In this document: positions 1 to 9,441 of the stretch, piece by piece
Numbering within the stretch: the first letter of the stretch is position 1
How the letters are laid out: every line of letters begins with the position of its first letter
Assembly (NCBI GenBank): GCA_019245115.1
Contig: JAFARZ010000103.1
Coordinates: 1 to 64,000 of the forward strand
Source of the DNA: Streptosporangiaceae bacterium
GTDB lineage: Bacteria; Actinomycetota; Actinomycetes; Streptosporangiales; Streptosporangiaceae
DNA length: 64,000 nt
Reading direction: 5' to 3'
Translations under genes and position numbers: made by a program
Notes under the pieces: model-generated
Seen by the model: the letters and a program-made list of their open reading frames with translations, nothing else
What the model was told of the DNA's origin: nothing
The model's database searches: none

Positions 1-1141
1 GGTCGGGGTCTTTGGCGGGGGCGGGGTCTTCGGCGGGGGAGGGGTCTTTGGAGGGGGCGGGGTCTTTGGAGGGGGCGGGGTCGGTGGCGTCGCGGAGCGC
101 GTCGTCCAGGGCTTGCTCGTCCAGGCCGGGGGCGTCGAAGGGATCGCGACGGCGGCGGTGCGGCAGCGCGAGGCGGGCGGCCACCCGGACATCCTCGGCG
201 GTCACCACGTCCCGGCCGTGCCACGCGGCCAGCGCCATGGCGGTGCGGGCGGTCACCAGGTCGGCGCGCATCCCATCCACGCCGAACGCGCTGCATACCG
301 CGCAGATCTGCCGCAGCACGGCATCTGGCAATGAAACCCCCGGAAGCCGCGAACGCGCCGCCACGACCTGTGCGGCGAGCGAAGCGGTCTCGGCGGCGAA
401 CCGCGCCGCGAACTCCGCCCCGGAACTCTCGAACGCCAGCCGCCGCCGCACGACCTCGGCCCGTTCGGCGGGATCCCGGCTGGCCGCCACCTGGACGGTC
501 AGCCCGAACCGGTCGAGCAACTGCGGACGCAACTCGCCTTCTTCGGGGTTCATGGTGCCGACGAGCAGGAACCTCGAAGCATGCCGGACGGAGACTCCCT
601 CACGCTCCACGTAGTTGACGCCCAGCGCGGCGGCGTCGAGCAGCAGGTCGACCAGGTGGTCGTGCAGCAGGTTGACTTCGTCGACGTACAGCAATCCGCG
701 ATGCGCGGCGGCCAGCAGCCCCGGCTGGAACGCGGTCACCCCGCTGGTCAGCACCCGCTCGATGTCCAGCGAGCCGACCAGCCGGTCCTCGGTGGCGCCC
801 ACCGGCAGTTCGGCCAGCGTGACCGGGCGCAGCTCAGCGGCGCTGAATTGGCCTGGGCCTCCGGCCGCGGCAGAACCGGGATCATGCGGACCGGACGGGC
901 ACGACGGGTCGGGAGCCGCCGGATCACACGCGTACCGGCAGCCAACCACCACCGGTACTGGCGGCAGCAGGGCGGCCAGGCCGCGGACCACGGTGGACTT
1001 CGCGGTGCCTTTCTCCCCGCGCACCAGCACGCCGCCGATAGCCGGGGACACCGCGTTGAGCAGCAACGCGAGCTTCAGGTCGGCCATGCCGACGATGCCC
1101 GCGAACGGGTAGCCGGTAAACGAATCAGACGACTCGGCCAT
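1..1141 (-). CDS. Magnesium/cobalt chelatase AAA+ subunit (ChlI/BchI-BchD type), 3' end truncated by window edge
   Basis: Reverse complement from ATG at 1141 reads [62 protein letters not shown]..., with Walker [10 protein letters not shown]. The distal end enters a repetitive Pro/acidic linker ([12 protein letters not shown]...) typical of the region between AAA and VWA domains. Absent from the ORF track because it runs off the window. Confidence 0.85.
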   Translation of the reverse strand, partial: MAESSDSFTGYPFAGIVGMADLKLALLLNAVSPAIGGVLVRGEKGTAKSTVVRGLAALLPPVPVVVGCRYACDPAAPDPSCPSGPHDPGSAAAGGPGQFSAAELRPVTLAELPVGATEDRLVGSLDIERVLTSGVTAFQPGLLAAAHRGLLYVDEVNLLHDHLVDLLLDAAALGVNYVEREGVSVRHASRFLLVGTMNPEEGELRPQLLDRFGLTVQVAASRDPAERAEVVRRRLAFESSGAEFAARFAAETASLAAQVVAARSRLPGVSLPDAVLRQICAVCSAFGVDGMRADLVTARTAMALAAWHGRDVVTAEDVRVAARLALPHRRRRDPFDAPGLDEQALDDALRDATDPAPSKDPAPSKDPSPAEDPAPAKDPD

Positions 1142-1154
1142 TGAGCCTGTGGTC

Positions 1155-1350
1155 CTTCCTCCCGGGTTTCCTCGCCCGAGGTCGGATTACACAGCGGCCG
1201 GAGTCTCCTGGCTCCCGGATCGTCGCTCGCCCTGACCTTCCCGCCCCAACGGGGCGGTGGTTACTACAGGGTTCACTCCCCGGTCACAGTTGCGGGACAG
1301 CCCCGGATTCGCACCGGCGTTCCTCCGCGCTCGCCTGACTCACAGCATGA
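1155..1350 (-). promoter_or_regulatory. Cobalamin (B12) riboswitch upstream of the chelatase gene
   Basis: Reverse complement contains GGAACGCCGGTGCGAATCCGGGGCTGTCCCGCAACTGTGACCGGGGAG ... GCCAGGAGACTCCGGCCG, the conserved B12-box/core of cobalamin riboswitches, directly 5' of the chelatase start. Confidence 0.9.
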
Positions 1351-1718
1351 CACATCGTCACCAGGAACGCGGACGGCGGCACCCATGATCATGGGTCGCC
1401 GCGGGGGTTCGGGGGGACGGTTCCCCCGGTCTATGACAGCAATAGTTACCGCAAACGACCCATGATCATGGACTGTGGGCGGGTGATCATGGACAGTGGG
1501 CGGGCGGGAGCAACCTTGACCGGTACACTGGGGCCGCGCCCTTGCCAGCCATTCACCAGGAAACTCTCAACAGATGCGGGTAGCGTGGGCGGACGGAAGC
1601 ACGGTACAACCGGTGACTGATAGCGCCACCGGTAAGCGGTATGCCAGTTGAGCGCGGTCCGCGGCCCTGGCAGACCAGCCGGTAAAGCCCGATAAAGCAA
1701 GGCTGAAACGGAGCACGC

Positions 1719-2678
1719 ATGGTGAAGAGTTCCCGCGTCCTGGTGACCGGCGGAGCCGGCTTCATCGGCCGCAGGGTGGTTCGCGCTCTCCTCGCGCAGG
1801 GACATGAGGTCACCGTGGTTGACCTGCGGCCCTTCCCGGCTGGCAGCGCCCCGGACCCAGCGGTCCACTCGGTTGTCGGAGACCTCTGCGAACCCGGTAT
1901 TGTCGCGAAGGCCGTACAGCAGGGCACCGACGTGATCATCCATCTGGCCGCGGTCACTTCGGTGCTCAAGTCGGTGGAGGACCCGGTCCGCACGTACCGG
2001 CTCAACGTGGACGCCACCGCCCGGCTGCTGGAGCGGGCCCGCGAGACCGAGACGCACACGTTCCTGCTGGCGTCCACCAACGCGGTCGTCGGCAACGTTG
2101 GCCAGGAAACGATGACCGAGAACGTGCCGTTGCGCCCGCTGACCCCGTACGGCGCGACCAAGGCCGCCGCGGAGATGCTGCTGGGTAGCTACACGAACTG
2201 CTACGGCATCGCCGGTGCCGCGCTCAGGTTTTCCAACGTCTACGGCCCCGGCATGGCGGAGAAGGACAGCTTCATCCCCCGGCTGATGCGTGCCGCCCGG
2301 GACGGCGAGGGCGTCCAGGTCCGCGGCGACGGCACCATGCTCCGCGACGTGGTGCACGTCGATGACGTGGTGCAGGGCCTGTTCACCGCCTGGGAAGCAG
2401 GGCACAAGGGCCCGTTGATCCTCGGTTCCGGCCAGTCCGTGACGGTAAACGAGATGGTAGAAACCGCGCGCCAGGTCACCGGACGGCCGATACCGGTCGA
2501 GCATGTTCCGGTACCCAATGGGGAGATGCCAGCCGTGGTGCTCGACATCAGCGCGATCAAGGCGCTCGGCTACGAGCCGCGATATGACCTCGCGAGGGGC
2601 ATGGCGACGGTCTGGCCCGACTTCGACCCGGCGAACCCGGCGAACCAGGCGAACCAGGCGAACCCGGGGGCCGAGTAA
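1719..2678 (+). CDS. NAD-dependent sugar-nucleotide epimerase/dehydratase (SDR extended)
   Basis: RVLVTGGAGFIGRRVVRALLAQGHEV Rossmann motif; YGATKAAAE (YxxxK); C-terminal NPANQANQANP repeat. Confidence 0.85.
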   Translation: MVKSSRVLVTGGAGFIGRRVVRALLAQGHEVTVVDLRPFPAGSAPDPAVHSVVGDLCEPGIVAKAVQQGTDVIIHLAAVTSVLKSVEDPVRTYRLNVDATARLLERARETETHTFLLASTNAVVGNVGQETMTENVPLRPLTPYGATKAAAEMLLGSYTNCYGIAGAALRFSNVYGPGMAEKDSFIPRLMRAARDGEGVQVRGDGTMLRDVVHVDDVVQGLFTAWEAGHKGPLILGSGQSVTVNEMVETARQVTGRPIPVEHVPVPNGEMPAVVLDISAIKALGYEPRYDLARGMATVWPDFDPANPANQANQANPGAE

Positions 2679-3691
2679 TGATCTACTCCAGCCCGGCCGA
2701 TGAGAAGATCGACGCCGCCGCCACGAAGGCATTCGGCGAGACCTACCCGGCCGCGACCGACCTCCCGCCGGTCGCGATCGTTATCGCCGCGTACAACGAG
2801 GAAGGCGCCATCGGCCCGGTCATCGAGGCGCTACCGGAGAAGGCGTGCGGCCTGGCCACCGTCACGATCGTGGTCACCGACGGATGCAAGGACGCCACCG
2901 CGCCCGAGGCGCGCAACGCCGGCGCCATGGTGTGCGAGGTCCCGGTCAACCGCGGCCAGGGTGCCGCGCTGCGGCTGGGCTACCGGCTGGCCCGCGAGGG
3001 CGGCGCCGAGTACATCGTGACCACAGACGCGGACGGCCAGTACAACCCGGCCGAGATCGAGACCGTCCTCTCCCCGATAATCAAGGGGGAAGCCGACTTC
3101 GTCACCGGCTCACGGAAACTGGGCAGCCAGGAGACCAAGGATCTGATCCGGCGCGCCGGCTCGTGGTTCTTCGCGTTCACGCTCAGCGCGCTCACCGGCC
3201 AGCGGATCAGCGACACGACGTTCGGCCTGCGCGCCATGCGAGCCGAAGTGACCGGCAGCGTGCGCCTGGAACAACCGCAGTACCAGGCGTCGGAGCTGCT
3301 GATCGGCGTCATCACCCACGGGTACAAGGTGGCCGAGGTGCCCGCCACGATCCACCGGCGCCGGGTCGGCGAGAGCAAGAAGGGCCACAACCCGCTCTAC
3401 AACCTGCACATACCGGGCGTGAACAACCTGTTCTACGGGCTGCGGTTCGCCCGGGTGATCTACGGCACGTGGTGGCGCGAGCGTCAGCGCTCAGTGTCAC
3501 CTCGGGAGCGTCACCGCTCAGTGTCACCTCGGGAGCGTCACCGCTCCGGGCCCGGCGAGCGGTCCTCGAAGGGCCAGCGCGGATCGTCTACGACCGACTC
3601 TGCTTCGGCCCGTACGAAGGGTTCTTCGGGGGTGCCGGAAGCGGCCGGAACCGCCGCCGCCGCGGAACCCCGGTCCGCGAAGAGGACATAG
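2678..3691 (+). CDS. Family 2 glycosyltransferase (dolichyl-phosphate mannose synthase-like)
   Basis: PVAIVIAAYNEEGAIGPVIEALP and DADGQYNP motifs; start overlaps the stop of the epimerase gene. Confidence 0.85.
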   Translation: MIYSSPADEKIDAAATKAFGETYPAATDLPPVAIVIAAYNEEGAIGPVIEALPEKACGLATVTIVVTDGCKDATAPEARNAGAMVCEVPVNRGQGAALRLGYRLAREGGAEYIVTTDADGQYNPAEIETVLSPIIKGEADFVTGSRKLGSQETKDLIRRAGSWFFAFTLSALTGQRISDTTFGLRAMRAEVTGSVRLEQPQYQASELLIGVITHGYKVAEVPATIHRRRVGESKKGHNPLYNLHIPGVNNLFYGLRFARVIYGTWWRERQRSVSPRERHRSVSPRERHRSGPGERSSKGQRGSSTTDSASARTKGSSGVPEAAGTAAAAEPRSAKRT

Positions 3692-4128
3692 TGGAAGAAA
3701 ACGAACCGGGCCAGGAACGTCACGCAGTTGGCCAGGAAGTTCACCGCGACGACGAAGGCGATGCGCTCTATACCGTGCAGTCCCAGCCACCCCGCCGCGT
3801 GGCTGCCGAGCTTGGTGGCCAGCGTCAGCGCCACGAACACCATCGCGGAGATGATCCAGAACGGCAGCGTCTCTTTGAGCAGGTTCAGCTTGCCCTTACG
3901 GCCGAATGCCCAGCGGGCCAGGACATAGCTCACGATCGCGCCGGCCAGCCACCCGAGACCCGCCGCCGTGCCCGCGTTCATGTTCAGCGCCAGGCAGACG
4001 GCCACGGTGATCTCGTTCGCCCCGAGCGCAGCTACCGCAGAGACCGCAAAGCGCCCAAAACGCATGCCAACTCTGCTGCGGGCCCTGCGCGTCACGGCCT
4101 CAGCAAGCCGATTGGATGTCAATGCCAT
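3538..4128 (-). CDS. GtrA-like membrane protein
   Basis: FGRFAVSAVAALGANEITVAVCLAL...GLGWLAGAIVSYVLARWAFG, typical GtrA fold; converges with and overlaps the GT2 3' end. Confidence 0.75.
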   Translation of the reverse strand: MALTSNRLAEAVTRRARSRVGMRFGRFAVSAVAALGANEITVAVCLALNMNAGTAAGLGWLAGAIVSYVLARWAFGRKGKLNLLKETLPFWIISAMVFVALTLATKLGSHAAGWLGLHGIERIAFVVAVNFLANCVTFLARFVFFHYVLFADRGSAAAAVPAASGTPEEPFVRAEAESVVDDPRWPFEDRSPGPER

Positions 4129-4272
4129 TGATGTCCTAGGTTAGCTAGCCGACGATAAGCCAAACGAATGATGTACAGTACGCAAGCCGCAGGCCCGACG
4201 ATTAAAACGTACTCTGAGCACGTTACCGCCCCGCGCGGTGCCACGAGGCAAGGACACAGGAGGAGCCCGAGT

Positions 4273-5427
4273 ATGAAGATCTTGGTGTTGGGCGGGGACG
4301 GATACCTCGGCTGGCCGACTGCACTGCATCTGTCAGAGCAGGGCCATCAGGTCGCGGTCGCCGACAACTTCGCCCGCCGGGGGTATGACCACGAACTGGG
4401 TGTGGAGTCCCTGGTGCCGATCGAGCCGCTGCAGACCCGCATCGAGGTGTGGCGCGAGCTGACCGGCAAGACCATCGGAATGTACGTCGGCGACCTGACC
4501 GACCCGCTGTTCACTTACCACATCATCAATGACTTCGAGCCCGAGGCCGTGGTGCACTTCGCCGAGCAGCGGGCCGCGCCGTATTCGATGATCGACCGGC
4601 ACCATGCCGTCTACACCCAGCAGAACAACGTGGTCGGCAACCTCAACCTGCTGTACGCGATCGCCGAGACCAACCCCGACATCCACCTGGTCAAGCTCGG
4701 CACGATGGGCGAGTACGGCACGCCGAACATCGACATCGAAGAGGGCTGGCTCGAGCTGGAGCACAACGGCCGCCGGGACCGGGTGCTGTTCCCCAAGCGG
4801 CCGGGCTCGTTCTACCACCTGTCCAAGGTGCACGACAGCCACAACATCGAGTTCGCGTGCCGGATCTGGGACCTGCGCGCCACCGACCTGAACCAGGGCG
4901 TGGTGTACGGCCAGCAGACCCCGGAGACCGCCCGCGACGAGCGTCTGGCCACCCGGTTCGACTACGACGCGGTGTTCGGCACGGTGCTGAACAGGTTCAC
5001 CATCCAGGCCGTCATCGGCCACGCGCTGACCGTCTACGGCTCGGGCGGGCAGACCCGCGGCATCATCGACATCCGCGACACCGTCCGCTGTATCCAGCTG
5101 GCCTGCGAGAACCCGGCCGCCCGCGGTGAGTTCCGGGTGTTCAACCAGATGACCGAGTCCATGTCGGTCAAGGACATCGCCGAGACCGTCAAGCGCGCCT
5201 ACCCCGGCGACGTCACGGTCGAGCGGCTGGACAACCCGCGCGTCGAGGCGCCCGAGCACTACTACAAGGTCAAGCACACCAAGCTGGTCGAGCTGGGCCT
5301 GGAGCCGCATCTGCTGTCCGACACGCTGATCGAGTCGATGTTCGACATCACCAAGCGGTATGCCCACCGCGTCCGCCTCGAGGCCCTGCGCCCCAACGTC
5401 TACTGGCGCGACCCGACGGCCGGTTAA
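4273..5427 (+). CDS. sqdB: SQD1-like UDP-sulfoquinovose synthase family protein
   Basis: MKILVLGGDGYLGWPTALHLS, SFYHLSKVHDSHNIEFACRIWDLRATDLNQGVVYG, LTVYGSGGQTRGIIDIRDTVRC closely match SQD1 motifs. Confidence 0.85.
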   Translation: MKILVLGGDGYLGWPTALHLSEQGHQVAVADNFARRGYDHELGVESLVPIEPLQTRIEVWRELTGKTIGMYVGDLTDPLFTYHIINDFEPEAVVHFAEQRAAPYSMIDRHHAVYTQQNNVVGNLNLLYAIAETNPDIHLVKLGTMGEYGTPNIDIEEGWLELEHNGRRDRVLFPKRPGSFYHLSKVHDSHNIEFACRIWDLRATDLNQGVVYGQQTPETARDERLATRFDYDAVFGTVLNRFTIQAVIGHALTVYGSGGQTRGIIDIRDTVRCIQLACENPAARGEFRVFNQMTESMSVKDIAETVKRAYPGDVTVERLDNPRVEAPEHYYKVKHTKLVELGLEPHLLSDTLIESMFDITKRYAHRVRLEALRPNVYWRDPTAG

Positions 5428-5447
5428 GCAAGATCTGACCCGTCGAG

Positions 5448-5486
5448 CCACCGCCCGTTCGTCAAATTTCAGCGAACGGGCGGTGG
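5448..5486. terminator. Bidirectional hairpin terminator between sqdB (+) and the SagB-like gene (-)
   Basis: Perfect 14-bp inverted repeat CCACCGCCCGTTCG-N11-CGAACGGGCGGTGG at the convergent gene ends. Confidence 0.8.
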
Positions 5487-5488
5487 TT

Positions 5489-7069
5489 TCACTTCTGAGC
5501 CACTGCTCGCAGGATCGCTCTCGCGTGCTCAGCCCATTGCGCGTCGTTGGCCGGCTCCCAGTGCCACTGTGACGCGGGTGGTGTGGTCGGCGCGCGGCCC
5601 AGCATGAACTGACCGACACTCGGTTCCAGCCGCCAGTCGGTACCGAACGCGCGCGCCGTGAGCTCGAGGTTCACCGACCCGAGCGCGCAGGGGGCGAGTC
5701 CCATTGCTGTGCATACCAGGTACAGGTTCTGTAGCAGCACGCCGACATCCTTGAGCACGGTGGAATAGGCGATGCCTTCGTACTTCCAGGACAGGCGGCG
5801 GAACCGCGCGGTCATCGTGATGAGCACGGGGGGCGGGGACTCTATCGCGGCGGCGTCGGCGGCGGCCCGCAGCAGGCGGTCGGCGAGCCGATGATCCTTG
5901 TTCACCGGCTCGAGGCTGTGCCCGAGCGGATCATAGTGGTACATCCCACGGGAAAGACCGGAGCAGTTCCCCACTGTGACGTAGAGCTCCAGCTCATAGC
6001 AGGCGCCGCCGCCCGGGTACGGGCGGTCGCTCAGCCTCCGGTCCGGCGTCTGGCCGGGGGCTGGCGCGCTCGACTCGGAAGAGGGGAGGATCAGCGAGCG
6101 AACCCGGGCGGCACGGTACAGCAGATCCCCGAGTTCTTCCGCGGTCACCGGCGCCGCGCCGTAGCGGCGCATCGATCGGCGGCCCTCCATGATGACCGCG
6201 AGTGGCGGCTCGGCGGACAGGGCCTCCCATGTCGGCCGGTGCAGCGGAAAGCCCATGTCCGGGGACCGGGGCCGGACAACCGGCTCCGGGGAGCCGTTGT
6301 GGCCCATCGGGTAGGTGCGGCCGGTAGGGAGATCGTGGCGTCCGATGTTGCTTCGGGTGTGGAACATCAGGTCAGCCGGGGACCAGCCGGCCCGGCTGGT
6401 CCCCTCAACGACGCCGATCCGGTCCTCGGCTTCATCGTCCGCTCCGACTACCATGCCGATGGCGGCCAGGTAAGCCAGCGCATCGGCGGCCAGGGACTGC
6501 GAGTACGGCCAGGCGCTCATCGACACGGCCGCGGCGACGGGACGACTCAGCGAACCCAGCAGCGCCAGCGCCTCGGGCCGGTGCAGCAGCACCCGGTGCA
6601 GTGACAGCGGCGATTCGAGACGGTACTCACGCCCGTCGGTCCCTAGCTGCGCGAAGGTTGACAGACGGACCCGCCGCTCGGTCGGGATCGGTGCCGGGCG
6701 GAATCTCGATTGGGGGGTGAGCGGCACCACTGACAACAGCGGCTGGCCGGACTCTATCCCCAGGGTCCGGATGACCAGCGGCTGCAACCGGTCGAGCACC
6801 TGATGGAGCAGCGCGAGGGATGCCGCGGCCGCCTGGTGTCCGGCCGGCCCGTTGCGCGCGCCGATGACATTCTCCAGGGAGATCGGACCGAGGAGCATTC
6901 GGCGCAGAGCCTCGCGCACCACCGGTGCGGGCCGCTGGATGATGATGTCACCCCAGTGGCTTCGCAGCTGGATCAGGTCATCACCGGAGTCCGGCTGGAC
7001 CTGTACGTCCTCGCGCAGCGACCACAGTTCAGCCCCCCATTGGCCGCCGTTGCCGAGATCTGGCGTCAT
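5489..7069 (-). CDS. SagB/ThcOx-type FMN azoline dehydrogenase (TOMM oxidase)
   Basis: Nitroreductase-like C-terminal half: EGRRSMRRYGAAPVTAEELGDLLYRAARV, YSTVLKDVGVLLQNLYLVCTAMGLAPCALG. Confidence 0.85.
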   Translation of the reverse strand: MTPDLGNGGQWGAELWSLREDVQVQPDSGDDLIQLRSHWGDIIIQRPAPVVREALRRMLLGPISLENVIGARNGPAGHQAAAASLALLHQVLDRLQPLVIRTLGIESGQPLLSVVPLTPQSRFRPAPIPTERRVRLSTFAQLGTDGREYRLESPLSLHRVLLHRPEALALLGSLSRPVAAAVSMSAWPYSQSLAADALAYLAAIGMVVGADDEAEDRIGVVEGTSRAGWSPADLMFHTRSNIGRHDLPTGRTYPMGHNGSPEPVVRPRSPDMGFPLHRPTWEALSAEPPLAVIMEGRRSMRRYGAAPVTAEELGDLLYRAARVRSLILPSSESSAPAPGQTPDRRLSDRPYPGGGACYELELYVTVGNCSGLSRGMYHYDPLGHSLEPVNKDHRLADRLLRAAADAAAIESPPPVLITMTARFRRLSWKYEGIAYSTVLKDVGVLLQNLYLVCTAMGLAPCALGSVNLELTARAFGTDWRLEPSVGQFMLGRAPTTPPASQWHWEPANDAQWAEHARAILRAVAQK

Positions 7070-7139
7070 CTTCCGTGTTCCTAGACTCGCTCCTGGTCGC
7101 GGATTACCTCGTCGTCACCTCCGGCGCGACCCTGGTCCG

Positions 7140-9434
7140 TCATAGGTACACCGGTATCGGGTTCAAGTTCTCGTATGATGTCTGCTCGTCGACCCGGCCG
7201 AGGCGCACCGGAACGTCGTAGAGCCGCCCGGGAGCGAACCGCGGCCAGAAATGACGCAAGCCTGGAACCACTACCTTGACGACTGGCATCTTGATGTCGG
7301 GTCGGGTCTGGTTGAGGACCAGGATGTCCAGGCCCGCTCCGCGGGCCACCGCACACATGCGGTCGAGATCGAGGTACTGGCCCGGCTGGTAGCCATAGTC
7401 GTCCGGGGTCGCCGGCGCCTGTGCGTGATCGGGCAGGAGATAGCGCTGGTTATGTACCGTCGCGCTGCTCCACCAGGACAGCAGGTGGGGATCATCCACC
7501 GCATATCCCATGCCATCGGCCCGGACGTCCGCCACGGCCCACATCAGCTGCCCGAGTTCGGTCAGCGCGCGGCGCAGCGCTATGTGCGGGTCGAAGTGGG
7601 CGCCGAAGCCGGACATGATGTCCTCGGCCGGCTTGTCGGTACGCCGGGAGATCGCCGCCATGGCGGGGATGCCGAGGTCCGAAGTCACGTCGAGAACCCA
7701 AAGCTGACGGTTGAGGCGGCGATACATTCCGGGGAGCGCGGAAATCCAAGGATCGTCGAACGAATCGAGGATGACCCCACGCTGGTAGGTGCGGTTGTAC
7801 CACCACAAGGCCACGGCATCGCGTTCCACAAGTTCGAAGAAGCCTTGCAGTATCGCGTCTTCCAGGCTGCCGCCGGCCGCGCTGCCGTTGGAATCCGACC
7901 GCACGGACACGGGTGTGCGTCCCGGGTCGGGATTGAAATACACCATGGCAGTGGGCAGCAGCTTGTGCTCATGGCTCAGCAGCGACCAGGCCGGGGTCCA
8001 GTTGGTGACCGCCCGCTCGTCGAACGGTTCGGGCACGCGGTGGAACGGTGCGCAGGTCGCGTTCCACCGTGCGCGATCAGCGTACTGACGCTCATGAAAG
8101 AGCTGGCAGGTGCCGGGATGCACGGCCTTGTCGCCGAGGCCGCGGTAACTGTCCCTGATCGTGAGTTCATCACCGTCAAGGGTCGCGCTGTAGCGCTCCA
8201 CCGCCTCGCACAGCGCGGCCACCCTGGCTTCGAGCTCGGTCACGCCCTTCCCGCCGCTCTGCGAGCGTAGCCCCGCCCGCAGTGCGCCAATGCTGCTTTC
8301 CGTCATCGCACGGTTTCGTCCCGACAGGTAGGCGTGCAGGAAATCGGGGCACCTAGGGTCACGCCGCACCTCGCCTACGATGCCCGTCACCGGATCGACC
8401 AGGTGGCCATACATCTCGAGTACCGTCGGTAGAGGAAGGACGCGCTGCCCGTTGCCCGCATTAGCGGCCTCGAGGATCGGGCGCGGGACCAGGGTCACTG
8501 GCTTGGAGGTCTGGACCGCGACCAGACCGGGGTCGCCGCAGGACGCGCATTGCGGACGGCGTGCCACCTCGTGATGGTCGCCGCGCAAGGTGAGGGTGTC
8601 CAGGACGTACACGCACAACTGGCCGTCGTATCGGATACCTGCCAGCCACTTCGCCGCCTCGAGCACGGCGATGTGGAGTCCGGCGGAAAGGCTCGCGGGC
8701 AGCGATGCCGACCGCGGTAGCCTGGGCCCCGAGTTCCCGTTGCTCTTGCCGTTACCCGCGCCCTCCTGGCTGAGGAAGCCGCCGAGCCGGTTGCCGGCGA
8801 GTCGCTTCGCCAGGCAGGCCCAGCAGGGGCCCGTACCAGGCTGGAACACCGGGCCGATCCACGCGACCGCGCCGGATGGCTTGGCCAGCAGCCACGGCCG
8901 TCGGCTGGCGAGCTGGCCGGCGTTTATGCCGGCCAGCGCCGGGTCCAGAAAGTCTTCGCAGATAACGAGGGAGAAGACCGCCGTATCACCGTCCGCCTCT
9001 CGCAAGATGAGGCCGGAACTCCGGCAGGCGTCGGCGACGGCGCTGGCGTCGGCGCTTCCCGTCGTGATGATTTCTATGGGCGAGGAAGCGAGAGCCGACG
9101 CGGCGTTGCCGGGTTCAATACCAGCCAGGCTCCAGTAGGCGCGGCCACCGTCGCCCGGTGCTGCTTCCTCAGTCCGGAAATAGCTAATGAGTCCCGCGTC
9201 CGACAGTCGGGCAAGCATATTCTCCACCTCGGCGGCCGTAAGACTGGCTGACAGTTCCCGCTTTACCTGGGCGACTGTCCTGGTACCGTCCAGCAGCGGG
9301 GCGAGACGCTCGATTGACGATCCCGTCAGCGCGGTGACCTGTCGCTCCGACACGAGGCAGACCGCCTCTGCCGGGATCGTCGCCACCCGCAGGTGCGTCT
9401 TGAACGAGACCAGCCTCGAATCCGCGGGCTCCAT
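7140..9434 (-). CDS. Fused TOMM cyclodehydratase (RRE/peptide clamp + ThiF/E1-like Zn domain + YcaO)
   Basis: N-terminal winged-helix-like RRE segment (VTALTGSSIERLAPLLDGTRTVAQVKREL...); CxxC pairs GPCWACLAKRLAGNR and PQCASCGDPG; YcaO ATP motifs AALCEAVERYSA and ILQGFFELVERDAVALWW; C-terminus NPIPVYL. Start taken at ATG 9434 (RBS GAGGG), not the ORF-track start at 9527. Confidence 0.88.
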   Translation of the reverse strand: MEPADSRLVSFKTHLRVATIPAEAVCLVSERQVTALTGSSIERLAPLLDGTRTVAQVKRELSASLTAAEVENMLARLSDAGLISYFRTEEAAPGDGGRAYWSLAGIEPGNAASALASSPIEIITTGSADASAVADACRSSGLILREADGDTAVFSLVICEDFLDPALAGINAGQLASRRPWLLAKPSGAVAWIGPVFQPGTGPCWACLAKRLAGNRLGGFLSQEGAGNGKSNGNSGPRLPRSASLPASLSAGLHIAVLEAAKWLAGIRYDGQLCVYVLDTLTLRGDHHEVARRPQCASCGDPGLVAVQTSKPVTLVPRPILEAANAGNGQRVLPLPTVLEMYGHLVDPVTGIVGEVRRDPRCPDFLHAYLSGRNRAMTESSIGALRAGLRSQSGGKGVTELEARVAALCEAVERYSATLDGDELTIRDSYRGLGDKAVHPGTCQLFHERQYADRARWNATCAPFHRVPEPFDERAVTNWTPAWSLLSHEHKLLPTAMVYFNPDPGRTPVSVRSDSNGSAAGGSLEDAILQGFFELVERDAVALWWYNRTYQRGVILDSFDDPWISALPGMYRRLNRQLWVLDVTSDLGIPAMAAISRRTDKPAEDIMSGFGAHFDPHIALRRALTELGQLMWAVADVRADGMGYAVDDPHLLSWWSSATVHNQRYLLPDHAQAPATPDDYGYQPGQYLDLDRMCAVARGAGLDILVLNQTRPDIKMPVVKVVVPGLRHFWPRFAPGRLYDVPVRLGRVDEQTSYENLNPIPVYL

Positions 9435-9441
9435 TGCACCC

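Noticed and set aside
12-1112. Several + strand ORFs (12..614, 581..1144, 615..1112)
   Set aside because: Shadow ORFs antisense to the chelatase, whose minus-strand frame shows clear AAA+ homology; no plausible protein motifs.
1446-2732. 428-aa minus ORF
   Set aside because: Antisense of the epimerase gene; low-complexity high-GC shadow frame.
2845-4131. 428-aa + ORF
   Set aside because: Out-of-frame shadow across GT2 and antisense of GtrA.
4333-5619. 428-aa minus ORF
   Set aside because: Exact antisense of the SQD1-like gene.
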